Origin: an uncultured Granulosicoccaceae bacterium
Lineage (GTDB): Bacteria > Pseudomonadota > Gammaproteobacteria > Granulosicoccales > Granulosicoccaceae
Length of the DNA stretch: 40,833 bases
Assembly (NCBI GenBank): GCA_937928685.1
Contig: CALGJU010000213.1
Span: 1-40,833, forward strand
Reading direction: 5' to 3'
Shown here: piece by piece, positions 7,214 to 15,429 of the stretch
How positions within the stretch are numbered: position 1 is the stretch's first letter
Layout of the letters: each line of letters opens with the position of its first letter
Made by a program: the position numbers and the translations under genes
Notes under the pieces: model-generated
Told to the model about the DNA's origin: nothing
What the model saw: the letters and a program-made list of their open reading frames with translations, nothing else
The model's database searches: none

Positions 7214-8650
7214 ATGACCGGCAAACTAATGTGCGTGGTGCTATTGCTGGCGCATCAGCAATTACAGGCAAGCAGTGAGCAGGTACTGATTGAATGTAGC
7301 AGCGCGTCAGTTGATGAGCGTGGCATTGAAGAGTGTCTTGCGGTCACAGTCGCCCAGGCAGAAACCGCACTCAGCGCAATTGAAAATCGTTGGCAGCAGT
7401 GGCTGGAATCTGAAGACAGTAATCCCGATGCTGAGCCTGCAGAGACGACGGTTTCCGCAACATCGGCCACCCTGACCGGCAACTCCAGGGTGATATCGAT
7501 CGTTAACGACACAGCGCTGCAATCCGGTTTGTCTGCACGGGGTGGCAACATCATCAACATCGATGACGATACTCTGTCATTGGATCGACAAGATGAGGTG
7601 TTGGTTGATGAGAAGGTAGACCGTTCCGAACGATTCAGCTTTCTGCCGGCTTTGTTTAGAAGTTTTCGTGATCAGCATTGTGCATGGGAGGCGTCGTTAT
7701 TCGGTAGCGATCGGGTAGAGCCACACTACAAAGCCTGTTTGGTTGCGCAGACGCGCAGCAGAACCAAGGTATTGAATGGCTGGCTTGCCGCCCGGCGTGT
7801 GTTGGCCAAAGAGGGAAGAAGCTATCGAGGCTACTATGTCAAGACATCCACCGGGGCTGTTTTTCAAGCCTGTGATCGTAAAACTGACTGGTGGGTTACC
7901 GGCAGTGATGCCATTGTGTCGGCGCTTGACAGGCGATACGCAGATATCAGTGATCAGGGATTCAACACTGCTTCTGATCTTTTATATGCCGAGCTACGCG
8001 GAAATGTGAGAGGTGCACCTGCTTCAGGGTCAGGCGCTGACTACCGTGCGAGTTTACTCGTTTCACAGATCAATTTATTGCGACCATTGTCGAACAGTGA
8101 CTGTAGTGATCTATCTCAACATCGTGCGGAGCAAGGATCATTCGGTGATGCACGCGCAACAGGGGCAGAAATATCGAGCGCGGCAACGGTTGATGACTAC
8201 GCATCAGCGGGTTTTTTGTACGGCTATTTTAATGTCTGGTTATCCGCCTGCGCGGTAACACAGAACAGTGTCTGTAGTGCTGAAACTGATGCGCAGTTTG
8301 CCAGTGACGGTGAATGGCAATTACGCGTTGATAGGTCGGTGGAAGGTGACTGGAGAATACAGTTGATCTCGACCACGGATGATCAAGTGATCGAAAGACA
8401 GCTGAAAATGCAGATAGATGGAGTGGATGTCTATCTGGGTAACTCGGTGAGAGAGCCGCTGCCTCTGCCAATGAGGCAGGGAGTTGATATCGCGGTAGGT
8501 GAACTGGCGCGTGAGTTTATTATCAAGCTGCGTGAGGGCAGAGAAGTTCGATTTGAATGGCTGGATGAATCGGACGTGATGTCTGAAATCAAGTTTTCCC
8601 TGTTGGGGGTGACTCGTGCTCTGCAATTTTTTGATCAGTCAAAGCCTTAG
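7214..8650 (+). CDS. Secreted LprI-like / NlpE-like envelope protein
   Basis: A 478-residue protein. The frame is open upstream to 6950 and has an ATG at 7073. However, the ATG at 7214 has AGGAG five bases before it and begins a signal peptide (MTGKLMCVVLLLAHQQ), so I start there. Two segments resemble the LprI (DUF1311) lysozyme-inhibitor pattern: ERGIEECLAVTVAQAETAL near residues 35-55, and FRDQHCAWEASLFGS with YKACLVAQTRSR near 145-175. The next part (RGYYVKTSTGAVFQACD ... ALDRRY ... LYAELRGNV, about 200-265) resembles the NlpE C-terminal-like pattern. The C-terminal 140 residues are unassigned. The context is envelope-related, convergent with an XdhC gene. Confidence 0.7.
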   Translation: MTGKLMCVVLLLAHQQLQASSEQVLIECSSASVDERGIEECLAVTVAQAETALSAIENRWQQWLESEDSNPDAEPAETTVSATSATLTGNSRVISIVNDTALQSGLSARGGNIINIDDDTLSLDRQDEVLVDEKVDRSERFSFLPALFRSFRDQHCAWEASLFGSDRVEPHYKACLVAQTRSRTKVLNGWLAARRVLAKEGRSYRGYYVKTSTGAVFQACDRKTDWWVTGSDAIVSALDRRYADISDQGFNTASDLLYAELRGNVRGAPASGSGADYRASLLVSQINLLRPLSNSDCSDLSQHRAEQGSFGDARATGAEISSAATVDDYASAGFLYGYFNVWLSACAVTQNSVCSAETDAQFASDGEWQLRVDRSVEGDWRIQLISTTDDQVIERQLKMQIDGVDVYLGNSVREPLPLPMRQGVDIAVGELAREFIIKLREGREVRFEWLDESDVMSEIKFSLLGVTRALQFFDQSKP

Positions 8651-8689
8651 TCAGCTTAAATCAAGAGACGCTGTCCGGTTCATGAATAA

Positions 8690-8705
8690 CGCTGCTTACG
8701 CAGCG
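8690..8705. terminator. Hairpin between convergent genes
   Basis: A perfect 6-bp stem CGCTGC / GCAGCG with a TTAC loop lies in the 56-base gap between two converging genes. There is no T-run on either side, so termination is only suggested by position. Confidence 0.3.
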
Positions 8706-8706
8706 C

Positions 8707-9651
8707 TTACCAGTGATGAAGTGACATGATTTGTGCCACTATACTGGCCGCTATCACGGCGGTTTGCTTACCATTAATTTGTGCTAAGCCGATCGGCATG
8801 CTGAGCTTTTCTAACTGTTCTTCAGATGCACCTTGTTGCTTTAACCGGTTGTGGAATAGCCGGGCTTTTTTATTTGACCCGATACACCCCACATACTTTA
8901 GTGTGCGATTAGACAGTGCTAACTGACAGAAGCGAAAGTCGAGCTCATGATCACCAGTCATTATGATCACATAGCTGTGTGGTGTCAGATGATCTACCCA
9001 GTCGGGTTTGAGGTCTCTGGTCACTTCGATCTTCGTAACAGTAATAGGTAACACGGCAACCTGCTTGGCAATTTCTACAGCCACGGGGTGATCACCCACT
9101 AGGACCAATGGAATTTCTCTGCTCCGCACAGCGCGCAGAATAGCTGTGCTGTTTTCATGGTTAATCAGCAAGCAGTCTTCAGGTGGGTTGAGTTCGGCAA
9201 AGTCTGTAACTACGGTTGGTTGTGCGACTGTGTTGCCAGAGACGACGTGATTTTGCGCCTCGTTATCAACATTGTTGAATTCCCGAAGCAGGATTGAACT
9301 GATTCCGGCTTGCTGTTGGCGCCTGAGTTCTTGAAGCCAGTCGGGGTAATTGTTCGCGGGGAAGAATTCGTAGGTGATCACACAGTGCCCGTTTGTGGAG
9401 CCGGCGATATTCCCGAGAGCCTGCTGTTCAATGGTGAAATTCGCAGCGGAATTCAGAACCGATCGAGCGGTTGCCAGCATTTGCCTGCATCGACTATCTG
9501 AACTGACCACTGAGTGACAATACTTCTCTGATAAAAACAGGTAGGCGCCAATCTGCTCCGGTGAATTTCCATGCAGCGACGCCACGGTGGCGATCACAAA
9601 CGGATCCCCTTCGGTGTAAAATTCGTGCAGCTTGGAGAGCCATTCTGACAA
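8707..9651 (-). CDS. XdhC/CoxI-family protein
   Basis: A 314-residue relative of XdhC, which binds and sulfurates molybdenum cofactor and delivers it to xanthine dehydrogenase-type enzymes. The N-terminal XdhC_CoxI segment has ATVASLHGNSPEQIGAYL where the family usually has a GSSPR-type motif. The C-terminal Rossmann part has VLVGDHPVAVEIAK, MTGDHELDFRFCQLAL, YVGCIGSNKKARLF and MPIGLAQINGKQTAVIAASI. These are clear family signatures, though the usual GAGHV loop is altered to GDHPV. No dehydrogenase subunits are adjacent. The start is probably the TTG at 9649-9651, with AAGG eight bases upstream; no ATG fits and a stop lies 30 bases further up. Confidence 0.8.
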   Translation of the reverse strand: MSEWLSKLHEFYTEGDPFVIATVASLHGNSPEQIGAYLFLSEKYCHSVVSSDSRCRQMLATARSVLNSAANFTIEQQALGNIAGSTNGHCVITYEFFPANNYPDWLQELRRQQQAGISSILLREFNNVDNEAQNHVVSGNTVAQPTVVTDFAELNPPEDCLLINHENSTAILRAVRSREIPLVLVGDHPVAVEIAKQVAVLPITVTKIEVTRDLKPDWVDHLTPHSYVIIMTGDHELDFRFCQLALSNRTLKYVGCIGSNKKARLFHNRLKQQGASEEQLEKLSMPIGLAQINGKQTAVIAASIVAQIMSLHHW

Positions 9652-10063
9652 CGGACGCGCCTTTGGTTGATACGGGTAACGCTAACAACTGGCTGTGCAT
9701 GATAGAAGATCCGGGAATTATCGGTAACAATAATTTGACGTTACATGACACGTCACGGCTTCAGTACAGTGTCGCTTTCCTGTTGCTTTTTCCATCCCTG
9801 TGAAATTTATCGGAGTCGTTGGGCCCTGTCGAAATGGCTTGATTACCCGGCGCGGGAGCCTCGATGTAGTTGCTAAATGGCCAAATTCTGACACCGGTCT
9901 ATACTCAACTTTATCGTTAGATGTCAATGCCGGGTCTGCGTGATGGTGCTTCAGACTCGATGCAGGCTGATTCGCACCTCATATGGCACGAAGTTTGGCA
10001 GGCAATTAGGTTGATTGCTTGTGCTAATAGACAAAAAAATTCCACGGGACGTATAAGAACAGA
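9652..10063. other. Intergenic region upstream of ompA-like gene
   Basis: 412 bases between divergent genes. Short minus-strand frames here (for example 9718-9927) have no family features or ribosome sites. AAGAACAG before the ATG at 10064 is a plausible ribosome site. I can place no convincing promoter; 10000-10040 is AT-rich. Confidence 0.4.
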
Positions 10064-11257
10064 ATGAATAAAAAATTAATTGCCCCTGTACTGATCGCCA
10101 GTGCCACAGCCTTAAGCGGCAACGCTTACGCGCAATTTTCCGGATCATGGGATAGCAGCTTTAGCAAGCGCCTCTATGTTGGGATTGGTGCGGGTGAATC
10201 GAAACTGGTGCCAGACACCAGTGCAGTAGCGGGGATAGATGTTGTAGAAAATAACGATACCGCCTCCACTCTGACACTCGGTTTTGATTTCAGCAGACGG
10301 CTGACAGCTGAATTTCAATATGCAGATTTGGGAGATTCGATCTTCTCCGGCAATGATGGCATCAGCTATGCCGAAGCCTCATTGAGTGGTTTGTATTACT
10401 TGTGGAATGGTTTAGGTTCGTCTGATTATTTGGACTATGACGGGCTGGACCAGCGCACAGGTTTGTCGCTCTATGGCCGCCTTGGTGTCGGTAAAATGGA
10501 AAACGAAGCGTTGGATTCTGTGCAGTTTGAGCGGGAAAATGATGCTCAACTTATGGCCGGTCTTGGAATCGAGTATGCGTTGAAGTTTGGCTTGGGTATT
10601 CGCGCTGAATATATAAACTTTGACACGGATGCTAAATACCGCGGGCTTAGTGTGCTGTACCGATTCGGTGGTCGTAAAGCGCCGCAGGCACCGCGTGCTG
10701 AGTCTGAGCTTGATTTGCCGACACTACCTGCACCAGCACCCATCGAAACACTTCCACCACCGCCGCCGCCAGTGCCGGAGTTGCTGCCAGAGGTAGACAA
10801 TTCATTGATTGAAGACGTGGTTTCAGATGATGGCGATGGTGATGGGATCAATAACGCACAAGACAATTGTGCTGAAACCCCACCAGGTACTCCGGTAAAC
10901 GCCAATGGCTGTGCGATGTTCAACGGTACACTTGAAGGGGTAAATTTTCTGACGGGCTCTGATACATTGACGGATACCTCTCGCACCATTCTAAACGATG
11001 TTGTTCAGACGCTTATAGCGTTTCCTGAGGTGCGCGTATCAGTAGATTCACACACTGATAGTCAGGGGCTTGAAGCAGCAAATCTTGATTTGTCTCGTAA
11101 ACGCGCTCTATCAGTAGTGAGGTACTTAACAGCACAGGGGATACCGCTTGAGCGCCTTGAGGCTCGTGCTTACGGTGAATCCCGGCCGATTGCTGATAAC
11201 GATACACGTGCTGGTCGTTTGCTGAATCGCCGTGTGGAGTTTCGAACAATTCAGTAG
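10064..11257 (+). CDS. OmpA-family porin with TSP3 calcium motif
   Basis: A 397-residue outer-membrane protein. The signal peptide ends at NAYA (residue 23). Residues 25-205 look like an eight-stranded barrel with alternating hydrophobic strands, for example LYVGIGAGE, TLTLGFDF, LTAEFQYADLG and GIRAEYINFDT. A Pro-rich linker (about 208-240) includes a run of seven prolines. A thrombospondin type-3 calcium motif DDGDGDGINNAQDNC with its partner Cys follows near 257-285. The C-terminal OmpA domain (about 290-397) has VNFLTGSDTL, SVDSHTDSQG and NRRVEF, binding peptidoglycan. The layout matches the OprF/OmpA group with TSP3. It is followed by a strong terminator and then the TSP3-repeat gene. Confidence 0.93.
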   Translation: MNKKLIAPVLIASATALSGNAYAQFSGSWDSSFSKRLYVGIGAGESKLVPDTSAVAGIDVVENNDTASTLTLGFDFSRRLTAEFQYADLGDSIFSGNDGISYAEASLSGLYYLWNGLGSSDYLDYDGLDQRTGLSLYGRLGVGKMENEALDSVQFERENDAQLMAGLGIEYALKFGLGIRAEYINFDTDAKYRGLSVLYRFGGRKAPQAPRAESELDLPTLPAPAPIETLPPPPPPVPELLPEVDNSLIEDVVSDDGDGDGINNAQDNCAETPPGTPVNANGCAMFNGTLEGVNFLTGSDTLTDTSRTILNDVVQTLIAFPEVRVSVDSHTDSQGLEAANLDLSRKRALSVVRYLTAQGIPLERLEARAYGESRPIADNDTRAGRLLNRRVEFRTIQ

Positions 11258-11268
11258 TTGTATTGTTG

Positions 11269-11295
11269 GCCCCGCACCACCGTGCGGGGCGTTTT
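11269..11295 (+). terminator. Rho-independent terminator of ompA-like gene
   Basis: A perfect 9-bp stem GCCCCGCAC / GTGCGGGGC (11269-11277 with 11282-11290) has a CACC loop and is followed by GTTTT. It starts 11 bases after the stop codon. Confidence 0.9.
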
Positions 11296-11552
11296 ATCTC
11301 CCTCCCCGGTATGTAGTAGCACCGGCACCCTCTCCCCCGCTCTCTAATTCTTCACAGCTCAGACACTGCTATGCATGCGCTGACATTCAATGGCCTGTCT
11401 TTGTGGCGTTAAGAATGTTGTTAATTAGAACTGGCGCAATAATTGAAAACAGGTTTGTGCTCGCTGCAATTGGTTTGTACGCCTGCAGTGTTTCGCTTTT
11501 CGGAAAATTATATGGTGCTGGACGCGCCTCTTAGAATTTAAGGTTAGGAAGT

Positions 11553-13322
11553 ATGAAATCTCATCAGGTGAATAAGACGTTGATAGCAAACGGTGTGGCT
11601 GAAACGTTTGGTGCTGTTCAAAGTCGATTGACTGCAAAGGTGATTGGTAGTGTGTTTTTGCTGTCATTATCAAGTGCGGCCCTGGCGGCAGACAGTGATA
11701 ATGATGGTGTTCCAGATAACATAGAGTTGGCGGAGCAAACCGATCCGAACAATGCCGCCAATTTTCTGGACAGTGATGGCGATGGTATTCCCGATTTTCT
11801 GGATATTGATTCTGATGGAGACAACATCCCGGACGTTTCCGAATACGGCAGTAACCCCTATATGGATGCAGATGAAGATGGAGTTCCTGCCTACCTGGAT
11901 GATGACGACGCTGATGCAAGCGTAGGTAACGCAGACGGTAAAGTCAGTGGGCATTTCGATCCGGACGGTAACAACACAGCAGCATTTCAGGACAGCTCTC
12001 ACGATCACCTGGTAGATAGTGATGGTGACAAAGTACCTGATAGTACGGAAATAGCTGAAGGTAGCAATCCGGCAGATCCGGCATCGTTTGTCGATACAGA
12101 TGGCGACTTAATTCCCGATATTATTGACTTTGATAGCGACGATGATGGATTGTGGAATCAGCTGGAAAGCGGTGCGTTGCCTTATTACGATCGTGATTGC
12201 GATGGGGTTCCGGCGTATCTTGATGACGATGATTTTAACTGGGCTGTTGGGAACACCGATGGAGCGGTTCAATCATTATTTGATCCGGATAAAAACGGCA
12301 TAGCATCGTTTCAAGATGCTACTTTCGATACCGCAGACAGTGATGCTGACGGTGTGCCTGATAGTGTAGAAGTATCCGAGGGTACAAGCCCTGAAGATCC
12401 TGCAGCGTATATTGATTCAGATGGCGACGGCATCCCGGATTATCTGGACGACGATGATGACAACGACACAATACTTGATGTGATAGAAGGCAACGGTGAT
12501 GTTGATGGTGATGGCATACCGAATCATCTTGATACGGACAGTGATGGTGACGGGGTGGCGGATTCAGTTGAGGGTATCAATGATGCCAACGGTGATTTTG
12601 TACCGAATTTTGTCGACCCTACTACACAGGCAGAGTCCTCGGGTTCGGATCAAGACAATGATGGATTGTCAGATCAGCTAGAGGGCAACGCCGATACCGA
12701 TCAGGATGGCATTGCAGATTTGCTTGATATCGACAGTGACAATGATTCCATTCCGGACAGTGTTGAAAGCAACAGTGATCTTGATGGTGATGGTGTCCCC
12801 AACTTTCGTGACGATGACAGCGATGGCGATTCAATACCAGATAGTGAAGAAGGCGTGGAAGATATTGATGCTGATCTGCGCGGTAATTTCATAGATCTGG
12901 ATAGTGATGCTGATCAGATTCCAGACGACTATGAATTAACCGGTGACCCCGATGGTGATTTGATTCCAAATTACCTTGATTCTGACAGTGATGGTGACGG
13001 CATTGCAGACATCATCGAGTTGGTGTCAGACACCGATGGTGATGGTATTCCAGACTTCCTTGACTCTGATAGTGATGCTGATGGAATACCCGATGCGACA
13101 GAGCTTGTGGTAGACAACGATGGTGATACCGTTCCAGCGTTTTTGGATATTGATGACAATGACCCAAATGTTACCCGGCCAGTGAGTGGAACCGTACGAG
13201 TGGGTCTTGGTGGTGGTTGTAGTATCACAGGGGGATCCACTGCGGCTGACCCGCTGTTGTTATTGACAGTGCTGGCCAGTGTTATCGGTATGCTTCGACG
13301 GCGAAAAGCCAGGCGCCACTAA
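11553..13322 (+). CDS. TSP3-repeat calcium-binding surface protein with C-terminal sorting signal
   Basis: A 589-residue acidic secreted protein. The signal peptide has a long N-region and ends at AALA-AD (residue 46). Residues 47 to about 540 are back-to-back DxDxDG-type motifs (DSDGDGIPDFLD, DTDGDGIPD and so on), as in thrombospondin type-3 repeats, each expected to bind Ca2+. The first two units (47-154 and 155-261) are a 107-108-residue tandem duplication, and a third unit starts at 262. The C-terminus has GGGCS (residues 553-557), then a DP-led hydrophobic helix and RRRKARR. This is a tripartite sorting tail, closest to the JDVT-CTERM type I know. TTAGGAAGT precedes the ATG. Function is unknown; a calcium-dependent structural or adhesion role is inferred. 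Confidence 0.85.
   Translation: MKSHQVNKTLIANGVAETFGAVQSRLTAKVIGSVFLLSLSSAALAADSDNDGVPDNIELAEQTDPNNAANFLDSDGDGIPDFLDIDSDGDNIPDVSEYGSNPYMDADEDGVPAYLDDDDADASVGNADGKVSGHFDPDGNNTAAFQDSSHDHLVDSDGDKVPDSTEIAEGSNPADPASFVDTDGDLIPDIIDFDSDDDGLWNQLESGALPYYDRDCDGVPAYLDDDDFNWAVGNTDGAVQSLFDPDKNGIASFQDATFDTADSDADGVPDSVEVSEGTSPEDPAAYIDSDGDGIPDYLDDDDDNDTILDVIEGNGDVDGDGIPNHLDTDSDGDGVADSVEGINDANGDFVPNFVDPTTQAESSGSDQDNDGLSDQLEGNADTDQDGIADLLDIDSDNDSIPDSVESNSDLDGDGVPNFRDDDSDGDSIPDSEEGVEDIDADLRGNFIDLDSDADQIPDDYELTGDPDGDLIPNYLDSDSDGDGIADIIELVSDTDGDGIPDFLDSDSDADGIPDATELVVDNDGDTVPAFLDIDDNDPNVTRPVSGTVRVGLGGGCSITGGSTAADPLLLLTVLASVIGMLRRRKARRH
11691..12335 (+). repeat. Tandem coding duplication (about 108 + 107 codons)
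   Basis: 11691-12014 and 12015-12335 encode two aligned units inside the TSP3 protein. The shared order is DSDxDxVPD, a Glu-rich helix, an ADPASF-like stretch, DxDGxxIPD, a Tyr/Pro-rich segment, DGVPAYLDDDD, VGNxDG, FDPD, FQD. They diverge clearly at the protein level, so the duplication is old. Confidence 0.75.
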
Positions 13323-13351
13323 ATGCCCGGTGGTGTTACGTACAGCTGCAA

Positions 13352-14071
13352 TTAAAGCTTAGTTCCGCGTGTCCAGACCCAATCTCTGTGTTTGATTACA
13401 CGGTGAAATGATTGATCGTAGTCACTGGCTTCTATGGTGCAATCTGTACCGCGATGGTTAAGTGTGAGCCGCTGTGCGTGTAACAGCAATCTCTGGCAGG
13501 CAAATTGGCTACTAAAAAATTTATTGTGAATTGATTTCCCGTAGCTGGTATCCCCGATAATGGGATGACTGATGTGCTTCATGTGCTGTCTTATCTGATG
13601 CCTTCGACCAGTCGTTGGCACCACATCCACCAGGCTGTACCGTGAGCTTGGATAGCGATCGACCTCAACGGCGAGCTCTATATGCGCGAGCGTTGTATAC
13701 GACGTGGTGGCATCTTTTCTTGGTTTTTCGGGCGCATCCCGATCCCGTACCGGGTTATCAATCGTACCCTGTGCCTCAGTGTGACCTCTGACTACTGCCA
13801 GATAGTGTTTACTGATTTTTTGATGTCTAAACTGTTCCGATATCGATGCGGCGTCGTCTCTGTTGAGTGCAAACAGCAGCACTCCTGACGTGGGTTTGTC
13901 GAGGCGATGTACTGGAAATACTTCAGCCTTTATCTGTGCCTTTAGCTGATCCAGCGCGTTGTGAGGTTCGTGAAAGTCTATCGTGCTGCGATGAACCAGA
14001 AGGCCGGCCGGTTTATTGATCGCGATAATAAATTGATCGCGATAGAGTATTTCCAGTTCCAGGGTAGGCAC
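13352..14071 (-). CDS. truC: tRNA pseudouridine(65) synthase TruC
   Basis: A 239-residue RluA-family pseudouridine synthase. It lines up from end to end with E. coli TruC, which makes pseudouridine 65 in tRNA: LEILYRDQFIIAINKPAGLLVHRS at the start, the catalytic-Asp motif VHRLDKPTSGVLLF near residue 55, then KHYLAVVRG, RYSLVDVVPTTGRRHQIRQH and HPIIGDTSYG. There is no S4 domain, as expected for TruC. The gene converges with the TSP3 gene across a 29-base gap in which I see no terminator. The sugar-isomerase-like gene lies upstream on the same strand with an 80-base gap, so co-transcription is possible. Confidence 0.9.
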   Translation of the reverse strand: MPTLELEILYRDQFIIAINKPAGLLVHRSTIDFHEPHNALDQLKAQIKAEVFPVHRLDKPTSGVLLFALNRDDAASISEQFRHQKISKHYLAVVRGHTEAQGTIDNPVRDRDAPEKPRKDATTSYTTLAHIELAVEVDRYPSSRYSLVDVVPTTGRRHQIRQHMKHISHPIIGDTSYGKSIHNKFFSSQFACQRLLLHAQRLTLNHRGTDCTIEASDYDQSFHRVIKHRDWVWTRGTKL

Positions 14072-14150
14072 TTTATTCTTGCTTGTTGTTGATCAGGTCG
14101 TTCGGCACCACGGTGGTGCAGTGATCATAAGAGGGTGTGCATCAATGGTA

Positions 14151-15035
14151 TCAGCTGTGTTCTTTGTCATCATGGCTGACGGTCGCCTCGACATCTTCTT
14201 TTTCCAGGCGTTTCCACAAGTCTTCTATCCAGCCCTTCATAATGAGTGATTCTTCCCAGCGATTGGACATTTCCATGCCATCCGGTCCTGTCATCGCATA
14301 GTCAGGCGGGGCCAGTTCGGTTTGAAAGATGAGTGTGTCATCAGCAGATGCGCGCTTTCTCCAATAGCGGAACCCGGTTTCCCACCAGTCGAGAAACTGC
14401 ACAACCCATTTCTGGTGTTGTGGGAACTCGAGTTGCAGCTGGATTTGCTGTGCTGATGACACCCGCCCCTGAAAGGCGTCAGCTCGGCGCAGAATTTTGT
14501 CTACTAACTGTTTTTCGTCTTCGCGCAGCGGTAAGCTGATCTCACGGTCTACGACATAGTGCGATAAGTCGACGCCGAGCTTCATGTCTGGCACTGCTTC
14601 CAGTAGCTTGGTGGTATAACCGAGATCATTCGTCACAGAGTTCCGGTGAGTTTCGAACTCGATATTAACGTTCTCCTTCTCTGCCTCTTCCATCCAATCT
14701 TGGACCATCAATGTGGCTTCTTCCAGGCTGCTTGGCACTACCTGGGCAATAATGTTGACCACCACCGCGTTGAATTCACGGGCCATTTCAAGCACGGGCA
14801 GCACGTCTTCCATACTGGCAGGGAATGCATTGATTACGCAGCCGAGCTCGTGTTGGCGAAACAAGGGCATGGTCTTGTAGGCGGTTTCTCTGTCAGCCGC
14901 AGCAAGATCAATAGCAATGCCGGCAAAGCCTGCGTTTTTGACCCAGGCAAAGTACTCCTCAGTCGTGGCGGTATCGTGGCTACCTCTGCCTGGGTCCATC
15001 GCCCAAAGCGATTGGTATACGTCAAGTCTGGGCAC
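14151..15035 (-). CDS. Sugar-phosphate isomerase/epimerase-like TIM barrel protein
   Basis: A 294-residue protein with the xylose-isomerase-like TIM barrel pattern (AP_endonuc_2 fold). Strand-end motifs are GFAGIAIDL, LGCVINAFP, VVVNIIAQ, VNIEFETHRNSVT, MKLGVDLSHYVV and TLIFQTELAPPDY. Acidic and His residues at these ends (E in FETHR, D and H in DLSHY, E in QTEL) would bind the metal. The substrate is unknown. The start is the GTG at 15033-15035, with a perfect AGGAGG four bases upstream. No sugar operon surrounds it; truC follows on the same strand. Confidence 0.75.
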   Translation of the reverse strand: MPRLDVYQSLWAMDPGRGSHDTATTEEYFAWVKNAGFAGIAIDLAAADRETAYKTMPLFRQHELGCVINAFPASMEDVLPVLEMAREFNAVVVNIIAQVVPSSLEEATLMVQDWMEEAEKENVNIEFETHRNSVTNDLGYTTKLLEAVPDMKLGVDLSHYVVDREISLPLREDEKQLVDKILRRADAFQGRVSSAQQIQLQLEFPQHQKWVVQFLDWWETGFRYWRKRASADDTLIFQTELAPPDYAMTGPDGMEMSNRWEESLIMKGWIEDLWKRLEKEDVEATVSHDDKEHS

Positions 15036-15429
15036 AAGCCCTCCTGATATTCAACGTGGTCAGCGTGATTATGTACTACTAAAGGATTGGTTGCTCAAAG
15101 GATGTAACGACATTCTTATGTGCTGATTTTTTTCAGCGGCGCTATTTGCTCCCCGGACAGCAACTTTAAGTGATTTGAAGTGTTTCATATTGTATACTTC
15201 GCGGTGCCTTGTTTGTCTACAAAAGCTAACTTTACAAAGGTTTACTGAACCGTACTGTGTTCGGAACATCGCACTGGCTACACTTAGCGCGTGTGACAAT
15301 CCGGGCCGGCGACGCCTGTCGACTCAAACTACATACTGCATCAGGGGGTTGGTGCTGATAGTGTCAGTTGTCCCTCAAAATATTTAACAAAATCAAGACT
15401 TACACAATCTGAGCTAAAGGAAATATTAT
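15036..15429. other. Intergenic region upstream of aquaporin gene
   Basis: 394 bases between divergent genes. TATACT at about 15192 resembles a -10 element but has no well-spaced -35. Plus- and minus-strand frames of about 70 codons here lack ribosome sites and recognisable content. AAAGGAAAT before 15430 is a good ribosome site for the aquaporin. Confidence 0.4.

Noticed and set aside
15175-15387. 70-codon plus-strand frame upstream of aqpZ
   Set aside because: No ribosome site, no domain or signal pattern, and Cys/Arg-rich text typical of chance frames.
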